Assembly (NCBI GenBank): GCA_022841325.1
Contig: JALHRS010000024.1
Coordinates: 1 to 64,000 of the forward strand
DNA from: Lysobacterales bacterium
GTDB lineage: Bacteria; Pseudomonadota; Gammaproteobacteria; Xanthomonadales; SZUA-5
DNA length: 64,000 nt
Reading direction: 5' to 3'
Shown here: positions 1 through 10,459 of the stretch, piece by piece
Numbering within the stretch: position 1 is the first letter of the stretch
How the letters are laid out: each line of letters begins with the position of its first letter
Notes under the pieces: model-generated
Told to the model about the DNA's origin: nothing
Database searches by the model: none
Seen by the model: the letters and a program-made list of their open reading frames with translations, nothing else
Position numbers and translations under genes: made by a program

Positions 1-14
1 CACGGGAAAAGCCG

Positions 15-256
15 GCGTCATTGCGAGGAGCGCAGTGACGAAGCAATCCAGTCGCTGGTGATTCTGCGTATGGATTGCTTCCCCCGGATCAAGTCCGGGG
101 TCGCAATGACGCTGGCTTGCGCTCCTGTAGGTCCAGACTTGTCTGGACGCTCTTGGCGAGGGTTGAAGAAGCGTCCAGACAAGTCTGGACCTACAGATCC
201 CTTGGGTTCGGCGCAAGAGCGGTTTGGCCTTTTCCCGAGTCCCGAGTCCCGGGTCC
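15..256. repeat. Composite intergenic repeat block upstream of the SDR gene
   Basis: The 313-base leading gap holds no gene. Positions 15-112 are a hairpin of the GCGTCATTGCGA family, with arms ending in GCGTCATTGCGA and TCGCAATGACGC. Positions 126-195 are a hairpin of the GTCCAGAC family: two perfectly complementary 25-base arms around a 20-base spacer. Positions 234-256 are a short array of the heptamer CCCGAGT, whose G-rich complement points away from the gene at 314. The block begins with CACGGGAAAAGCC, which resembles the end of a GGGGCAC array plus its usual linker, so the composite probably continues left of the window. Confidence 0.85.
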
Positions 257-313
257 CCTCCATCCCCCTTTCCGCGCGACAATGGCCTTCGACCCGCAAC
301 CAGGAGCCATCCC

Positions 314-1009
314 ATGCACGCACTGATCACCGGCGCCAACCGCGGTCTGGGGCTGGAATTCACGCGACAGTTGCTAGCCCGCGGCGATCGGGTGGTGGCC
401 ACCGCCCGGCATCCGGCGCGCTGCGCCGAGCTCAACCATCTTTGCGGCGACTATCCGGGTCATCTGCACGTGCTGCCGCTGGATGTCGCCAACCCCCATT
501 CCATCACCGAGCTGGCGCGTGAGCTGGTGCTGGTCACACCGGCGCTGGATCTGGTGATTGCCAATGCCGGGCTCAACATCAGCGGCGAGCGCTTCGGACA
601 GCTCAAGGCCGAAGATCTGGCGCGCAGCTTTGCGGTGAATGCGGTGGGCCCGGTGCTGCTGGCGCAGGCTCTGACCGAGGCGCTGGCGGCCGGCAAGGAG
701 CCACGGATGGTCTACATCAGCTCGGTGCTGGGCTCGATCAGCGCCAGGGACAGTTTCTACGTGCCGAGCTACTGCATCAGCAAGGCGGCACTGAACATGG
801 CCATGCGCCAACTGGCTTATCCCTTGAGCGAACGCGGCATCTGCAGCGTCGCCGTGCATCCAGGCTGGGTGCGCACCGATATGGGCGGCGCGAAGGCGCC
901 GCTGACGCCGGAGCAATCGGTACGTGATGTGCTGGCGCTGATTGCCGGGCTCAAGCCCGAGGACAACGGGCGCTTTTTCAGCCACGAGGGTCAGGAACTG
1001 GCCTGGTAG
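314..1009 (+). CDS. SDR family NAD(P)-dependent oxidoreductase (C-factor-like)
   Basis: Predicted cytosolic short-chain dehydrogenase/reductase of 231 residues. It has the N-terminal dinucleotide-binding motif TGANRGLG (residues 6-13), the NAG motif (84-86), the catalytic serine in ISS (136-137) and the Tyr-x3-Lys pair Y153/K157. The length and the short N-terminus match the small C-factor/CsgA-like SDR group, whose substrates are generally unknown. The ATG at 314 is preferred over the upstream in-frame ATG at 224 because AGGAG lies 7 bases before it and the upstream stretch is repeat DNA. It converges with nirS, from which it is separated by a terminator. Enzyme class is certain; substrate cannot be stated. 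Confidence 0.88.
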   Translation: MHALITGANRGLGLEFTRQLLARGDRVVATARHPARCAELNHLCGDYPGHLHVLPLDVANPHSITELARELVLVTPALDLVIANAGLNISGERFGQLKAEDLARSFAVNAVGPVLLAQALTEALAAGKEPRMVYISSVLGSISARDSFYVPSYCISKAALNMAMRQLAYPLSERGICSVAVHPGWVRTDMGGAKAPLTPEQSVRDVLALIAGLKPEDNGRFFSHEGQELAW

Positions 1010-1018
1010 GCGGCACCC

Positions 1019-1061
1019 AAAAAAGAAACGGGTCGGGTAGCAGCTAGGCTATCCCGACCCG
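1019..1061 (-). terminator. Rho-independent terminator of nirS
   Basis: On the minus strand, a GC-rich hairpin with 9-bp arms CGGGTCGGG/CCCGACCCG, extended by TAGC/GCTA with one bulge, is followed by TTTCTTTTTT. It begins about 50 bases after the nirS stop. Because the gene at 314 converges here, the stem may also act for that gene, but the U-tract is only on the nirS side. Confidence 0.85.
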
Positions 1062-1109
1062 CAAGATGGGCAATGCCGACGGTCGGCGTGACCGTCGGCG
1101 GCTTTGCTC

Positions 1110-3293
<2,184 letters not shown>

Positions 3294-3431
3294 TCAAGCC
3301 GGCAGGAGTTGAGTCCTTCCGAAGGTGCCTTGCCCAGCCGTCGGCACGTCACAGGCGACCGCGCGGGAACATATTTGCAAGCTCTAGGGCCGGCGCGCCA
3401 GACTTGGGGCATCCTGGTAGCGGAGATCGCA

Positions 3432-5174
3432 ATGACCTTTCTGTCTGCCCCGCGACCGCCACCGGACGCCGAGCTGGCCGAAGCCTGTGCCACCGATCTG
3501 CGCGATGCCTTCGCCGACTACAACGCCCGCTTCCGCGCCATCACCCAGCGCGCCAAGCGCCGCTTCGAGCGCCGCGAGTGGACCGCGGCCCGACTCGACG
3601 CCATCGAGCGCATCGAGCTCTACGATGTCTGCGTGGCCGAGACTTCCCGGCGTCTGGAGGCCGAGCTCGGCGAGCGTGTCGGTGACAAGGCCTTGTGGTC
3701 GCGCGTGCGCGATCGCTACGGCGAGCTGATCTCGCCGCTGCTCGATCAGGAGCTCAACAAGACCTTCTTCAACACCCTGACCCGGCGCTTCTTCAAGACC
3801 CGCGGCGTCGACCCGTCCAGCGAATTCGTGGCGCTCGACATCGAGCCTACCGACAGACTGACCCACCCGGTGCCGCGGTTGAACTACAGCGCCACGCGCT
3901 CGCCCGAAGAACTGTTCCAGCGCCTGCTGGAAGATTTTCATCTCGAGGTGCCCTTCGCCGATATCGCCACCTCGGCCCAGCGGATTTCGCAGTCGGTGGT
4001 CAAGCAGCTGCCACGCTGGGACGGCACGCCCCGGGTGCGGGCCGTGGAGATGCTGGAAACCGTGTTCTATCGCGAGCGTCGCGCCTATCTGGTGGGACGC
4101 ATCTTCGGCGAGCGCGAGTACGCGCCGCTGGTGATCGCGCTGGTGCACGAGGACGCCGGACTGCGGGCCGATGCGGTGATGGTGCAGCGCGACGATGTCT
4201 CGGCGTTGTTCGGTGTCACCCGCAGCTATTTCCAGGCCGATCTGGAAACCGTGGGCGATGCCGTGGTGTTCCTGCGCACACTGCTGCCGAAGAAGCCGGT
4301 CAACGAGATCTACACCGTGCTCGGGCGCGCCAAGCAGGGCAAGACCGAGCGCTACCGGCATTTCTACCGGCACTTCGAGGCCAGTGACGAGGCCCTGACC
4401 CTGGCCGAAGGCGAGAAAGGCCTGGTCATGGCGGTGTTCACACTGCCGAGCTACCCGCTGGTGTTCAAGATCATCCGCGACCGTTTCGCACCGTCCAAGC
4501 TGATGACCCGTCAGGACGTCATCGACAAGTACCAGCTGGTGTTCAAGCATGATCGCGCCGGCCGACTGATCGACGCCCAGGAGTTCCGCTTCCTGCGCTT
4601 TCCGCGCCGGCGCTTTGCCCCCGAGCTGCTGGAGGAGCTGCTGGACAGCTGTCGCAGCAGCGTCATCGAGGACGGCGACGATCTGATCCTCACCCATATG
4701 TACGTGGAGCGCCGGCTGCGACCTTTGAATCTGTTCCTCAAGGAATCGCCACCCGAGCTGGTCGAGCGCGCCGTCATCGACTACGGCCTGGCGATCAAGG
4801 ATCTGGCCGCCAGCAACATCTTCCCCGGCGATCTGCTGCTGAAGAACTTCGGTGTCACCCGCCATGGCCGGGTGATCTTCTACGACTACGACGAGCTCTG
4901 CCTGGTTACCGAATGCCGCTTCCGCGAATTGCCCGCCGCCCGCGACGACGACGAGGAAATGCACCACGGGGCCTGGTATTTCGTGGGCGACGACGATGTG
5001 TTTCCCGAACAGTTCACCGAATTCCTGGGCCTGCCGCGGCGCTTGCGCGAGCTGCTGATTGCCCGCCACGGCGAGATCTTCACGGTGCCCTGGTGGCATC
5101 AGGTGCAGGACAAGCTCAATGCCGGGCACTTCTTCGACATCTCGCCGTATCGCGAGGAAGTGCGGCTGGGGTAG
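3432..5174 (+). CDS. aceK: Isocitrate dehydrogenase kinase/phosphatase
   Basis: Bifunctional enzyme that phosphorylates and dephosphorylates isocitrate dehydrogenase, directing carbon into the glyoxylate shunt; cytosolic. The 580-residue product matches the usual length (about 578). Recognisable features are the N-terminal helical regulatory half and the C-terminal kinase half with GRAKQGKTERYRHFYRHF followed by YPLVFKIIRDRF, and the catalytic-loop region near IKDLAASNIFPGDLLLKNFG. The ATG at 3432 is chosen over an in-frame ATG at 3309 because it has a GGAGAT ribosome site and matches family length. It is divergent from nirS. No aceA or aceB is adjacent, so it stands alone rather than in an aceBAK operon. 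Confidence 0.95.
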   Translation: MTFLSAPRPPPDAELAEACATDLRDAFADYNARFRAITQRAKRRFERREWTAARLDAIERIELYDVCVAETSRRLEAELGERVGDKALWSRVRDRYGELISPLLDQELNKTFFNTLTRRFFKTRGVDPSSEFVALDIEPTDRLTHPVPRLNYSATRSPEELFQRLLEDFHLEVPFADIATSAQRISQSVVKQLPRWDGTPRVRAVEMLETVFYRERRAYLVGRIFGEREYAPLVIALVHEDAGLRADAVMVQRDDVSALFGVTRSYFQADLETVGDAVVFLRTLLPKKPVNEIYTVLGRAKQGKTERYRHFYRHFEASDEALTLAEGEKGLVMAVFTLPSYPLVFKIIRDRFAPSKLMTRQDVIDKYQLVFKHDRAGRLIDAQEFRFLRFPRRRFAPELLEELLDSCRSSVIEDGDDLILTHMYVERRLRPLNLFLKESPPELVERAVIDYGLAIKDLAASNIFPGDLLLKNFGVTRHGRVIFYDYDELCLVTECRFRELPAARDDDEEMHHGAWYFVGDDDVFPEQFTEFLGLPRRLRELLIARHGEIFTVPWWHQVQDKLNAGHFFDISPYREEVRLG

Positions 5175-5440
5175 GGGCGGGTTGTTGGTTGTCGGTTGTC
5201 GGTTGTCGGTGTGGGACAGAGCCGTACCGGGCGCGCTCGTGTAGGTCCAGACTTGTCTGGACGCTTCTGGCGCCGGTGGATGGACAGCGTCCAGACAAGT
5301 CTGGACCTACAACCGTCGCCGTCCCGTCTCCGACGCTGCGGCGTCGCTCCCGCCGCCACCGACAACCGACAACCAACACCCGACAACCCGCCCCACCACC
5401 CTGCTAGCCTTCGCGCCCTGCATCCCTGATCCTGTTCGCC
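5175..5440. repeat. Nested inverted repeat: GGTTGTC arrays flanking a GTCCAGAC hairpin
   Basis: The gap between aceK and bioC holds no gene. Immediately after the aceK stop there is a G-rich heptamer array with unit GGTTGTC (5181-5213). Positions 5240-5311 are a GTCCAGAC-family hairpin with perfect 25-base arms and a 22-base spacer. Positions 5357-5390 carry the complementary array CGACAAC. The whole block is therefore symmetric: array, hairpin, complementary array. Confidence 0.9.
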
Positions 5441-6319
5441 ATGTCCTTCGATCGTCAACGCGTCCGCGCCGCCTTCTCTCGCGCCGCCAGCGGCTATGAG
5501 CAGACGGCGGTGTTGCAGCGGCAGGTCGGCGACCTCCTGCTGGAGCGCCTGGCGCTGCTCGAATCGGTCCCGCAACGAGTGCTGGACGTCGGCGCCGGCA
5601 CCGGGCGGCTGACGGCAAGGATCAAGAAGCGTTTGCCCAGGTCCGAAGTCATTGCGCTCGATCTGGCCATGGGCATGCTGCGGCAGGCCAAGGCCAACGC
5701 GGGTTGGTGGCGACCCTTCCGGCGGGTGGCCGGAGATGCCCAGGCGCTGCCCTTTGCCGACGGCTCGATGGATCTGCTGATCTCCAATCTGTGCCTGCAA
5801 TGGTGCCCCGACCTCGGCGCGATCTGGCATGAGTTCCGGCGCGTACTGAAGCCGGGTGGCTGGCTGCTGTTCACCAGCTTCGGGCCGGACACGCTGAAGG
5901 AACTGCGCGCGGCCTGGCATGCGGCCGACGAACGTCCGCATGTGCATGTGTTTCTGGACATGCACGATGTCGGCGATGGGGTGCTGGCGCAGGGCTTCGT
6001 CAATCCCATGTTCGATACCGAGCGCTACACCCTGGAGTACACCGAGGTGGGCGAGGTGATGCGCGAGCTCAAGGCCATCGGCGCCGGCAATGCCCTCAGC
6101 GCCCGCAGTCGCGGCCTCACTGGCAAGAGTGCCTATGCCCGCATGCTCGCCGCCTACGAGGCGCAGCGCCGCGGTGGCCGGATACCGGCCAGTTATGAAG
6201 TGATCTTCGGCCAGGCCCGCGCCCCCGAAGCCGGCGCCCCCTTGCGCGGACCCAAGGGCGATGTCGCCAGCTTCAGCGTCGAGGCCATGCGGGCACGCTT
6301 GCGCAGGGGTGGTGGTTAG
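5441..6319 (+). CDS. bioC: Malonyl-ACP O-methyltransferase (biotin synthesis)
   Basis: SAM-dependent methyltransferase of 292 residues that would methylate malonyl-ACP to start pimeloyl synthesis for biotin. Motif I is LDVGAGTGRL (about 46-55), motif II has the acidic residue in ALDLAMGML, and the post-motif region NLCLQWCPDL plus FRRVLKPGGWLLFTSFGPDTLKELR is typical of BioC. It lies alone, not beside bioFHD, and is followed immediately by a repeat array whose first unit overlaps its TAG stop codon. General methyltransferase identity is certain; BioC specificity rests on the QWCPDL and FGPDTLKELR signatures. Confidence 0.85.
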   Translation: MSFDRQRVRAAFSRAASGYEQTAVLQRQVGDLLLERLALLESVPQRVLDVGAGTGRLTARIKKRLPRSEVIALDLAMGMLRQAKANAGWWRPFRRVAGDAQALPFADGSMDLLISNLCLQWCPDLGAIWHEFRRVLKPGGWLLFTSFGPDTLKELRAAWHAADERPHVHVFLDMHDVGDGVLAQGFVNPMFDTERYTLEYTEVGEVMRELKAIGAGNALSARSRGLTGKSAYARMLAAYEAQRRGGRIPASYEVIFGQARAPEAGAPLRGPKGDVASFSVEAMRARLRRGGG

Positions 6320-7090
6320 CGGGCTGGCGCTGGCGATTAGCGGTTAGCGATTAGCGGTTAGCGGTTAGCGATTAGCGATTAGCGGTTAGCGGTTAGCGGT
6401 TAGCGGTTAGCGGTTAGCGATTGGGGCGCTTCGGTCGCGGCTTGAGGGTGCGTCATTGCGAGTCAACGGTCGCGTCCCGGAACAGGTGGCTCTCCACGAA
6501 CCCGCGTCGTAACGTGTTGATTTGGGTTCGATGGTGTAGGTTGGGCTAAGCGCAGCGTGCCCAACCTACAGTTGATGGCCCGTGGACAGTTCGGGGCCGA
6601 TACATGCGACCTTGCAATGACGCCGGTTCAACGCTGGCCCCACCGACCGCAAGCGCGCCCCAATCGCTAATTGCTAGTTGCTAATCGCCAACCGCCAACC
6701 GCTAGTTGACCGACTCGTCGTGGTTGAACTAGCGATTGGCAACTAGCAACTAGCAACTAGCGATTGGGGCGCTTCGGTCGCGGCTTGAGGGTGCGTCATT
6801 GCGAGTCAACTGTGTCTGCCCGGCACTGCGCACGGGCCATGAATCCCAAGCGTCATTGCGAGCGTAGCGAAGCAATCCAGGGGCGTGCGGTGATACCCTG
6901 GATTGCGTCGTCGCTACGCTCCTCGCAATGACGCATCAACAAGTTACGATATGGGTTCATGGCGGTTCAACACTTGCCCACCGACCGCAAGCGCGCCCCA
7001 ATCGCTAATTGCTAGTTGCTAGTTGCTAGTTGCTAGTTGCTAGTTGCTAATTGCTAGTTGCTAATCGCCAACCGCTAATCGCCAACCGCT
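6313..7090. repeat. Large mosaic of heptamer arrays and hairpins, partly duplicated
   Basis: This 770-base gap between convergent bioC and smg has no gene. Positions 6313-6423 are a GCGGTTA/GCGATTA heptamer array that includes the bioC stop codon. Positions 6535-6570 are a 12-bp-arm hairpin (TGTAGGTTGGGC ... GCCCAACCTACA). Positions 6664-6702 and about 7000-7090 are complementary arrays (CTAGTTG/CTAATCG), and 6732-6765 is another forward array. Positions 6850-6934 are a GCGTCATTGCGA-family hairpin. A segment beginning ATTGGGGCGCTTCGGTCGCG occurs at both about 6420 and 6763, and a segment ACCGCAAGCGCGCCCCAATC at both about 6645 and 6981, so the block looks like a tandem duplication with different centres. 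Confidence 0.85.
6703..6731 (-). pseudogene. Duplicated 3' end of smg inside the repeat block
   Basis: The bases at 6703-6731 match the last codons and stop of smg (7089 onward), including GACCGACTCGTCGTGGTTGA. Identity breaks where heptamer repeats resume at 6732. It is a non-functional fragment of about nine codons and marks the edge of a duplicated unit of roughly 350-385 bases. Confidence 0.8.
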
Positions 7091-7565
7091 AGTTGACCGA
7101 CTCGTCGTGGTTGAACATCAGGTTTTCCAGCCAGGAATAGGCGGCTTCCTGGTCGGGCTGGTTGAACAGCACCATCAGGATCACCCATTTCAGTTCCTCG
7201 ACATCGACCTCGCCCACATCCAGGGCGATGACCCGATCGAGCACCAGCTCCCGCTGTGCCGGGGACAGTACGCCCTGCTGTTCGAGGAACATCAGGAAGC
7301 CCTGGGCTTCGGGATCGAGTTTCTCGCGTTCCTGCGGGGCGAGCACGCGGATCGGGCCGCCGGTTTCCAGCGTACGTGGCTCGCAGGCGGGCCGCAGCTC
7401 GGCGAGTTCGTCGAGCCAGTCAAAGGCCTTGCGGATTTCCTGCGGGGTGAAACCGACTTCGAGCAGCGAGCTTTGGAGCGAATCGCGGTCCTGATCAGAT
7501 TCAGGCTCGTCGATCATGAGGTTTTCGAACAGATAGAGCAGTACGTCGAGTATGTTCTCTTTCAT
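7089..7565 (-). CDS. smg: Smg family protein (DUF494)
   Basis: A 158-residue protein of the Smg/DUF494 family, beginning MKENILDVLLYLFEN and containing the conserved acidic region and LDRVIALDVGEVDVEELKWVILMVLFNQ. The molecular role is not established; the gene is habitually placed downstream of dprA and upstream of topA. Here it follows dprA with a 6-base gap on the same strand. Its TAG stop codon is part of the adjacent heptamer array, and its last codons are copied at 6703-6731. No topA follows; the expected next position is occupied by repeats and convergent bioC. Confidence 0.92.
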   Translation of the reverse strand: MKENILDVLLYLFENLMIDEPESDQDRDSLQSSLLEVGFTPQEIRKAFDWLDELAELRPACEPRTLETGGPIRVLAPQEREKLDPEAQGFLMFLEQQGVLSPAQRELVLDRVIALDVGEVDVEELKWVILMVLFNQPDQEAAYSWLENLMFNHDESVN

Positions 7566-7571
7566 TCATCC

Positions 7572-8711
7572 TCATCCGGCGCAGCGGCTGTAGGTGCCGC
7601 CGGGATTGGCTACGACTTCCCCCTCCAACTCCATGCGCAGCAGCATGCTGGAAAGCACCGGGACGGTCAATCCAGTGCGCTCGACCAGGGCATCCAGCGC
7701 CACCGGATCGTGTCCCAGGGCCAGTCGCAGGGCCTGATACTCGGCGTCGTCGAGGCTGTGGCCGCGGACCGTCGCGGGCTTGTGGATGCTGGCCCTGGCC
7801 TCGAGCGGTCCCAGCGTGTCGGCCCATTCACGCACCAGCGGCTGCAGTTCGTCGATGACTTCCTGGGCGGTTTCCACCAGTTTGGCGCCGTCACGGATCA
7901 GCTGATGGCAGCCCTTGGCCAGCGGATTGTGGATCGATCCGGGGATGGCGAAGACTTCCCGCCCCTGTTCGGCAGCTACCCGCGCCGTGATCAGCGAGCC
8001 GCTGCCGAGGCTGGCTTCCACCACCAGCGTACCCAGCGACAGGCCGCTGATGATCCGGTTGCGACGGGGGAAGTTCTCCTTGCGCGCCGGCGTGCGCGGC
8101 GGAAACTCGGTCACCAGCGCGCCGTGCTCGACGATGGTTCGCGCCAGATCGGCGTTGCGGGCCGGATAGATGCGATCGAGACCGGTGCCGAGCACGGCCA
8201 CGGTGGTGCCGCCAGCGTCGATGGCGCCGTGGTGGGCGGCGGCGTCTATCCCGGCCGCCAGGCCACTGACCACGGCAAAACCACGACTGACAAAGGTGGC
8301 GGCAAAATCGCGCGCAGTGGCCAGACCACCGGCCGTGCCCTGGCGGCTGCCGACGATGGCCAGCTGCGGCGTCCACAGGGCGTCAGCGTCGCCGCGCACG
8401 AACAGCAGGAAGGGCGCGCCTGCGAGCCTGCGCAACAGCGGCGGATAACGCGGATCCTGGATGTTGAGCAGGCAGGCGCCGGAGTCATCCAGCCATTGGC
8501 GGTCGAGTTCGGCTTCCACGCGGGCCCGATCGATCGCCGCAGCGCCGAGCGCGGCGAGCGCAACCCGCTCGACCGCCAGCCGGATATCGCCGCCGGCGCT
8601 GTCGAGCGCGCGTCCACTGCCGACACTGCCGCAGCCATAGGCACGGTAGAGCGTCAGCCAGTGCAGCTGGGAGTCGTCTTGGGAAGATGGGTTCGCGGGC
8701 TTAGCCGGCAT
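7572..8711 (-). CDS. dprA: DNA-processing protein DprA
   Basis: DprA/Smf protein, 379 residues, which loads RecA onto incoming single-stranded DNA during natural transformation. The Rossmann-like core shows VGSRQGTAGGLATARDFA, SGLAAGIDAAAHHGAI and the region PRRNRIISGLSLGTLVVEA; the C-terminal winged-helix domain (about 300-379) is present, as in other gammaproteobacterial DprA. Smg follows on the same strand after 6 bases and a LysM protein gene lies upstream, the arrangement usual for Xanthomonadales. Confidence 0.95.
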   Translation of the reverse strand: MPAKPANPSSQDDSQLHWLTLYRAYGCGSVGSGRALDSAGGDIRLAVERVALAALGAAAIDRARVEAELDRQWLDDSGACLLNIQDPRYPPLLRRLAGAPFLLFVRGDADALWTPQLAIVGSRQGTAGGLATARDFAATFVSRGFAVVSGLAAGIDAAAHHGAIDAGGTTVAVLGTGLDRIYPARNADLARTIVEHGALVTEFPPRTPARKENFPRRNRIISGLSLGTLVVEASLGSGSLITARVAAEQGREVFAIPGSIHNPLAKGCHQLIRDGAKLVETAQEVIDELQPLVREWADTLGPLEARASIHKPATVRGHSLDDAEYQALRLALGHDPVALDALVERTGLTVPVLSSMLLRMELEGEVVANPGGTYSRCAG

Positions 8712-8821
8712 CTTTCATGGGGTCGCGGTGAAGTGGCCGGATCTGGAAGTGTGGATCGGTGCCAGGGCGGTGTCTTCGTCGGCATTGTCGCATTGCCGGG
8801 GCCGCCGGTGGCGCCAGAAAC

Positions 8822-8849
8822 GACAACGACCGCCGCGGCGGTCGTTGTC
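8822..8849. terminator. 28-bp perfect palindrome between the LysM gene and dprA
   Basis: GACAACGACCGCC and its exact complement form a perfect palindrome with no loop to spare, lying 20 bases past the LysM gene stop (which is on the minus strand at 8869). On the minus strand it is followed by GTTTC rather than a long U-tract, so it could be a weak terminator, an attenuator before dprA, or a protein-binding dyad. The structure is certain, the role inferred. Confidence 0.55.
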
Positions 8850-8868
8850 TGGCGCGCATTGGCGGCTG

Positions 8869-10065
8869 TCAGAGCTGGGTCGGCTCCTTCAGGATCGCAC
8901 CCAGATTCACGGGCCGCACGCCGTTCATCACCAGTCCGTAACTGATCCGGTCGAAGGTACGGAAGATCATCACGTGGCCGACAAACTCGTCGGGCAGCGT
9001 GACCTTCTTGTCGCGCGGATTGAAGAACTCGCGCACGGTACCTTTGGGATAGCTGGTCTCGTCCTGCACGGTTTCGCCGGGCTGGTAGATCGAATAGACC
9101 TCGCCGACTTCCACGCCTTCACGGGCGCCCGCCGAGATGGCCAGTACGTCGGCCGGACCGGCATGGTCGAAATCGCCGCTGATGCCGATGACCCGCGCAT
9201 CTGCAGGCACCGATGCCGGCGCATGTGGATAGAAATTCATCGGCAGTGGCGATTCTTCCACCGGCAGCAGCAGATCGCCACGCCGGATTTCTTTGTCGCC
9301 GTAGGTCACGTACAGCGTGGCCGGATCACCCACGCGGGTGACGGTGGCATTGCCGACTTCCTCGACCTCATAGCCCAGCAGGTCTTCGCCGCGATTGGCG
9401 ATCCACTCACGCCAGTTGCTGCGGTACTGATCGGCAGCCTCCCAGGCGTCGGTCTTCGACCGGCGCTTGTCCTTCTGCCACAGCCAGCCGTCCGGCACGC
9501 TGCGGTAGACCAGGGTCGGCCGGGCGATGACGTATTGCTGCCCGACTTCCAGACCGTCGTTGAAACGACGCCCGTAGATCAGTTGCTGATCGGTGGTGAG
9601 GATGCGGGCTTCTTCGTTGGCGACGATGTACGGCGCGCTTTCGTAGTCCTCCTGGCTCAGCACCCGGGGGCGCGAGAGGAAACTGCGAATCGAAGACAGC
9701 GGCAGCGGCGGGATGGCTTCACCATCGTCGGCTTCGCGCATCTTCGGACCAAGATCGGGCGCCGGCTCGCCGGGTGGCGCGCCGTTGACCATCAGCCGCG
9801 GCTGACCGTCGATATAGACCAGGCTGATCACATCACCTGGATAGATCAGGTGTGGATTGTCGATCTGCGGATTGGCTTGCCAGATCTCCGGCCAGTACCA
9901 TGGACTCTTCAGGAAGCGTCCGGAGATGTCCCACAGCGTATCGCCCTTCTTCACGACATAAGTGTCGGGATGATCGGCACGAAGCTCCGGGCCAGCGGCG
10001 TAAACCGTAGCGGCGACAAGCATTGCGGCAAAAACTGAAAGTGCTTTTTTAAGCATGGCAGCCAT
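8869..10065 (-). CDS. LysM peptidoglycan-binding domain protein
   Basis: Exported protein of about 398 residues. A signal peptide (KKALSVFAAMLVAATVYA) is followed by a LysM domain, YVVKKGDTLWDISGRFL ... PWYWPEIWQANPQIDNPHLIYPGDVISL, which binds the glycan strands of peptidoglycan. The remaining 300 residues have no domain I can name. It is the LysM gene that usually sits upstream of dprA and divergent from def in Xanthomonadales. Two starts are possible, ATG at 10065 or 10056; neither has a strong ribosome site, and the difference is three residues. The in-frame extension to 10533 is repeat DNA. Confidence 0.9.
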   Translation of the reverse strand: MAAMLKKALSVFAAMLVAATVYAAGPELRADHPDTYVVKKGDTLWDISGRFLKSPWYWPEIWQANPQIDNPHLIYPGDVISLVYIDGQPRLMVNGAPPGEPAPDLGPKMREADDGEAIPPLPLSSIRSFLSRPRVLSQEDYESAPYIVANEEARILTTDQQLIYGRRFNDGLEVGQQYVIARPTLVYRSVPDGWLWQKDKRRSKTDAWEAADQYRSNWREWIANRGEDLLGYEVEEVGNATVTRVGDPATLYVTYGDKEIRRGDLLLPVEESPLPMNFYPHAPASVPADARVIGISGDFDHAGPADVLAISAGAREGVEVGEVYSIYQPGETVQDETSYPKGTVREFFNPRDKKVTLPDEFVGHVMIFRTFDRISYGLVMNGVRPVNLGAILKEPTQL

Positions 10066-10459
10066 CTGCCTGATTCCCAAGGGCTTCCTGAGTGTAGCGG
10101 AACTTTGTCTTGGTGAAAATGAGGAGCAGCCCACTAAATCAAAAGAAAGTGGCGCGAACGCATGATTTCGATGCAGGGGATGACCATCGAAAGGGGGGTC
10201 CATGCGCCGCGCCGGGGGAAAGCCTGCATCTGACCGGCATTGGCAGCGGGGTGAGAGTCCCGGTCGTCCCTGGCGCTGCACTTGTTCGCAGATCCAACAG
10301 GGGGCGAGGGGCAGGGGCCCAAGCTCGCTGCCCGATCTGACCGTGCGGCGGGGTGGGTCCCCTGCCCCTTGCCTCCTGCCCCTATTGTGTGTCCATAGAA
10401 TCAATAATTTACGGCGTTCTTGTTGAGGGCGGCCTGGACAGCTCCGGCACTTCGGCTGG
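10066..10459. other. Non-coding gap with a short GC-rich inverted repeat
   Basis: No gene is supported in this 394-base gap. It contains a G-rich stretch GGGGGCGAGGGGCAGGGG (about 10288-10318) and a complementary stretch CCCCTGCCCCTTGCCTCCTG (about 10357-10385), again with each G-rich strand pointing away from its neighbouring gene. The left part (10066-10150) is AT-richer than its surroundings and probably carries the promoter of the LysM gene; TTTCAC and TACACT 16 bases apart on the minus strand are a weak candidate. Confidence 0.5.

Noticed and set aside
224-313. N-terminal extension of the SDR gene
   Set aside because: The extension encodes Pro/Ser-rich residues from the heptamer array and lacks a ribosome site.
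3384-5129. 581-codon open frame opposite aceK
   Set aside because: Shadow frame with low-complexity composition; aceK is certain.
10100-10459. Structured RNA (GGGGTGAGAGTCCC region)
   Set aside because: No complete fold of a known RNA class could be drawn; it looks like another GC-rich inverted array.
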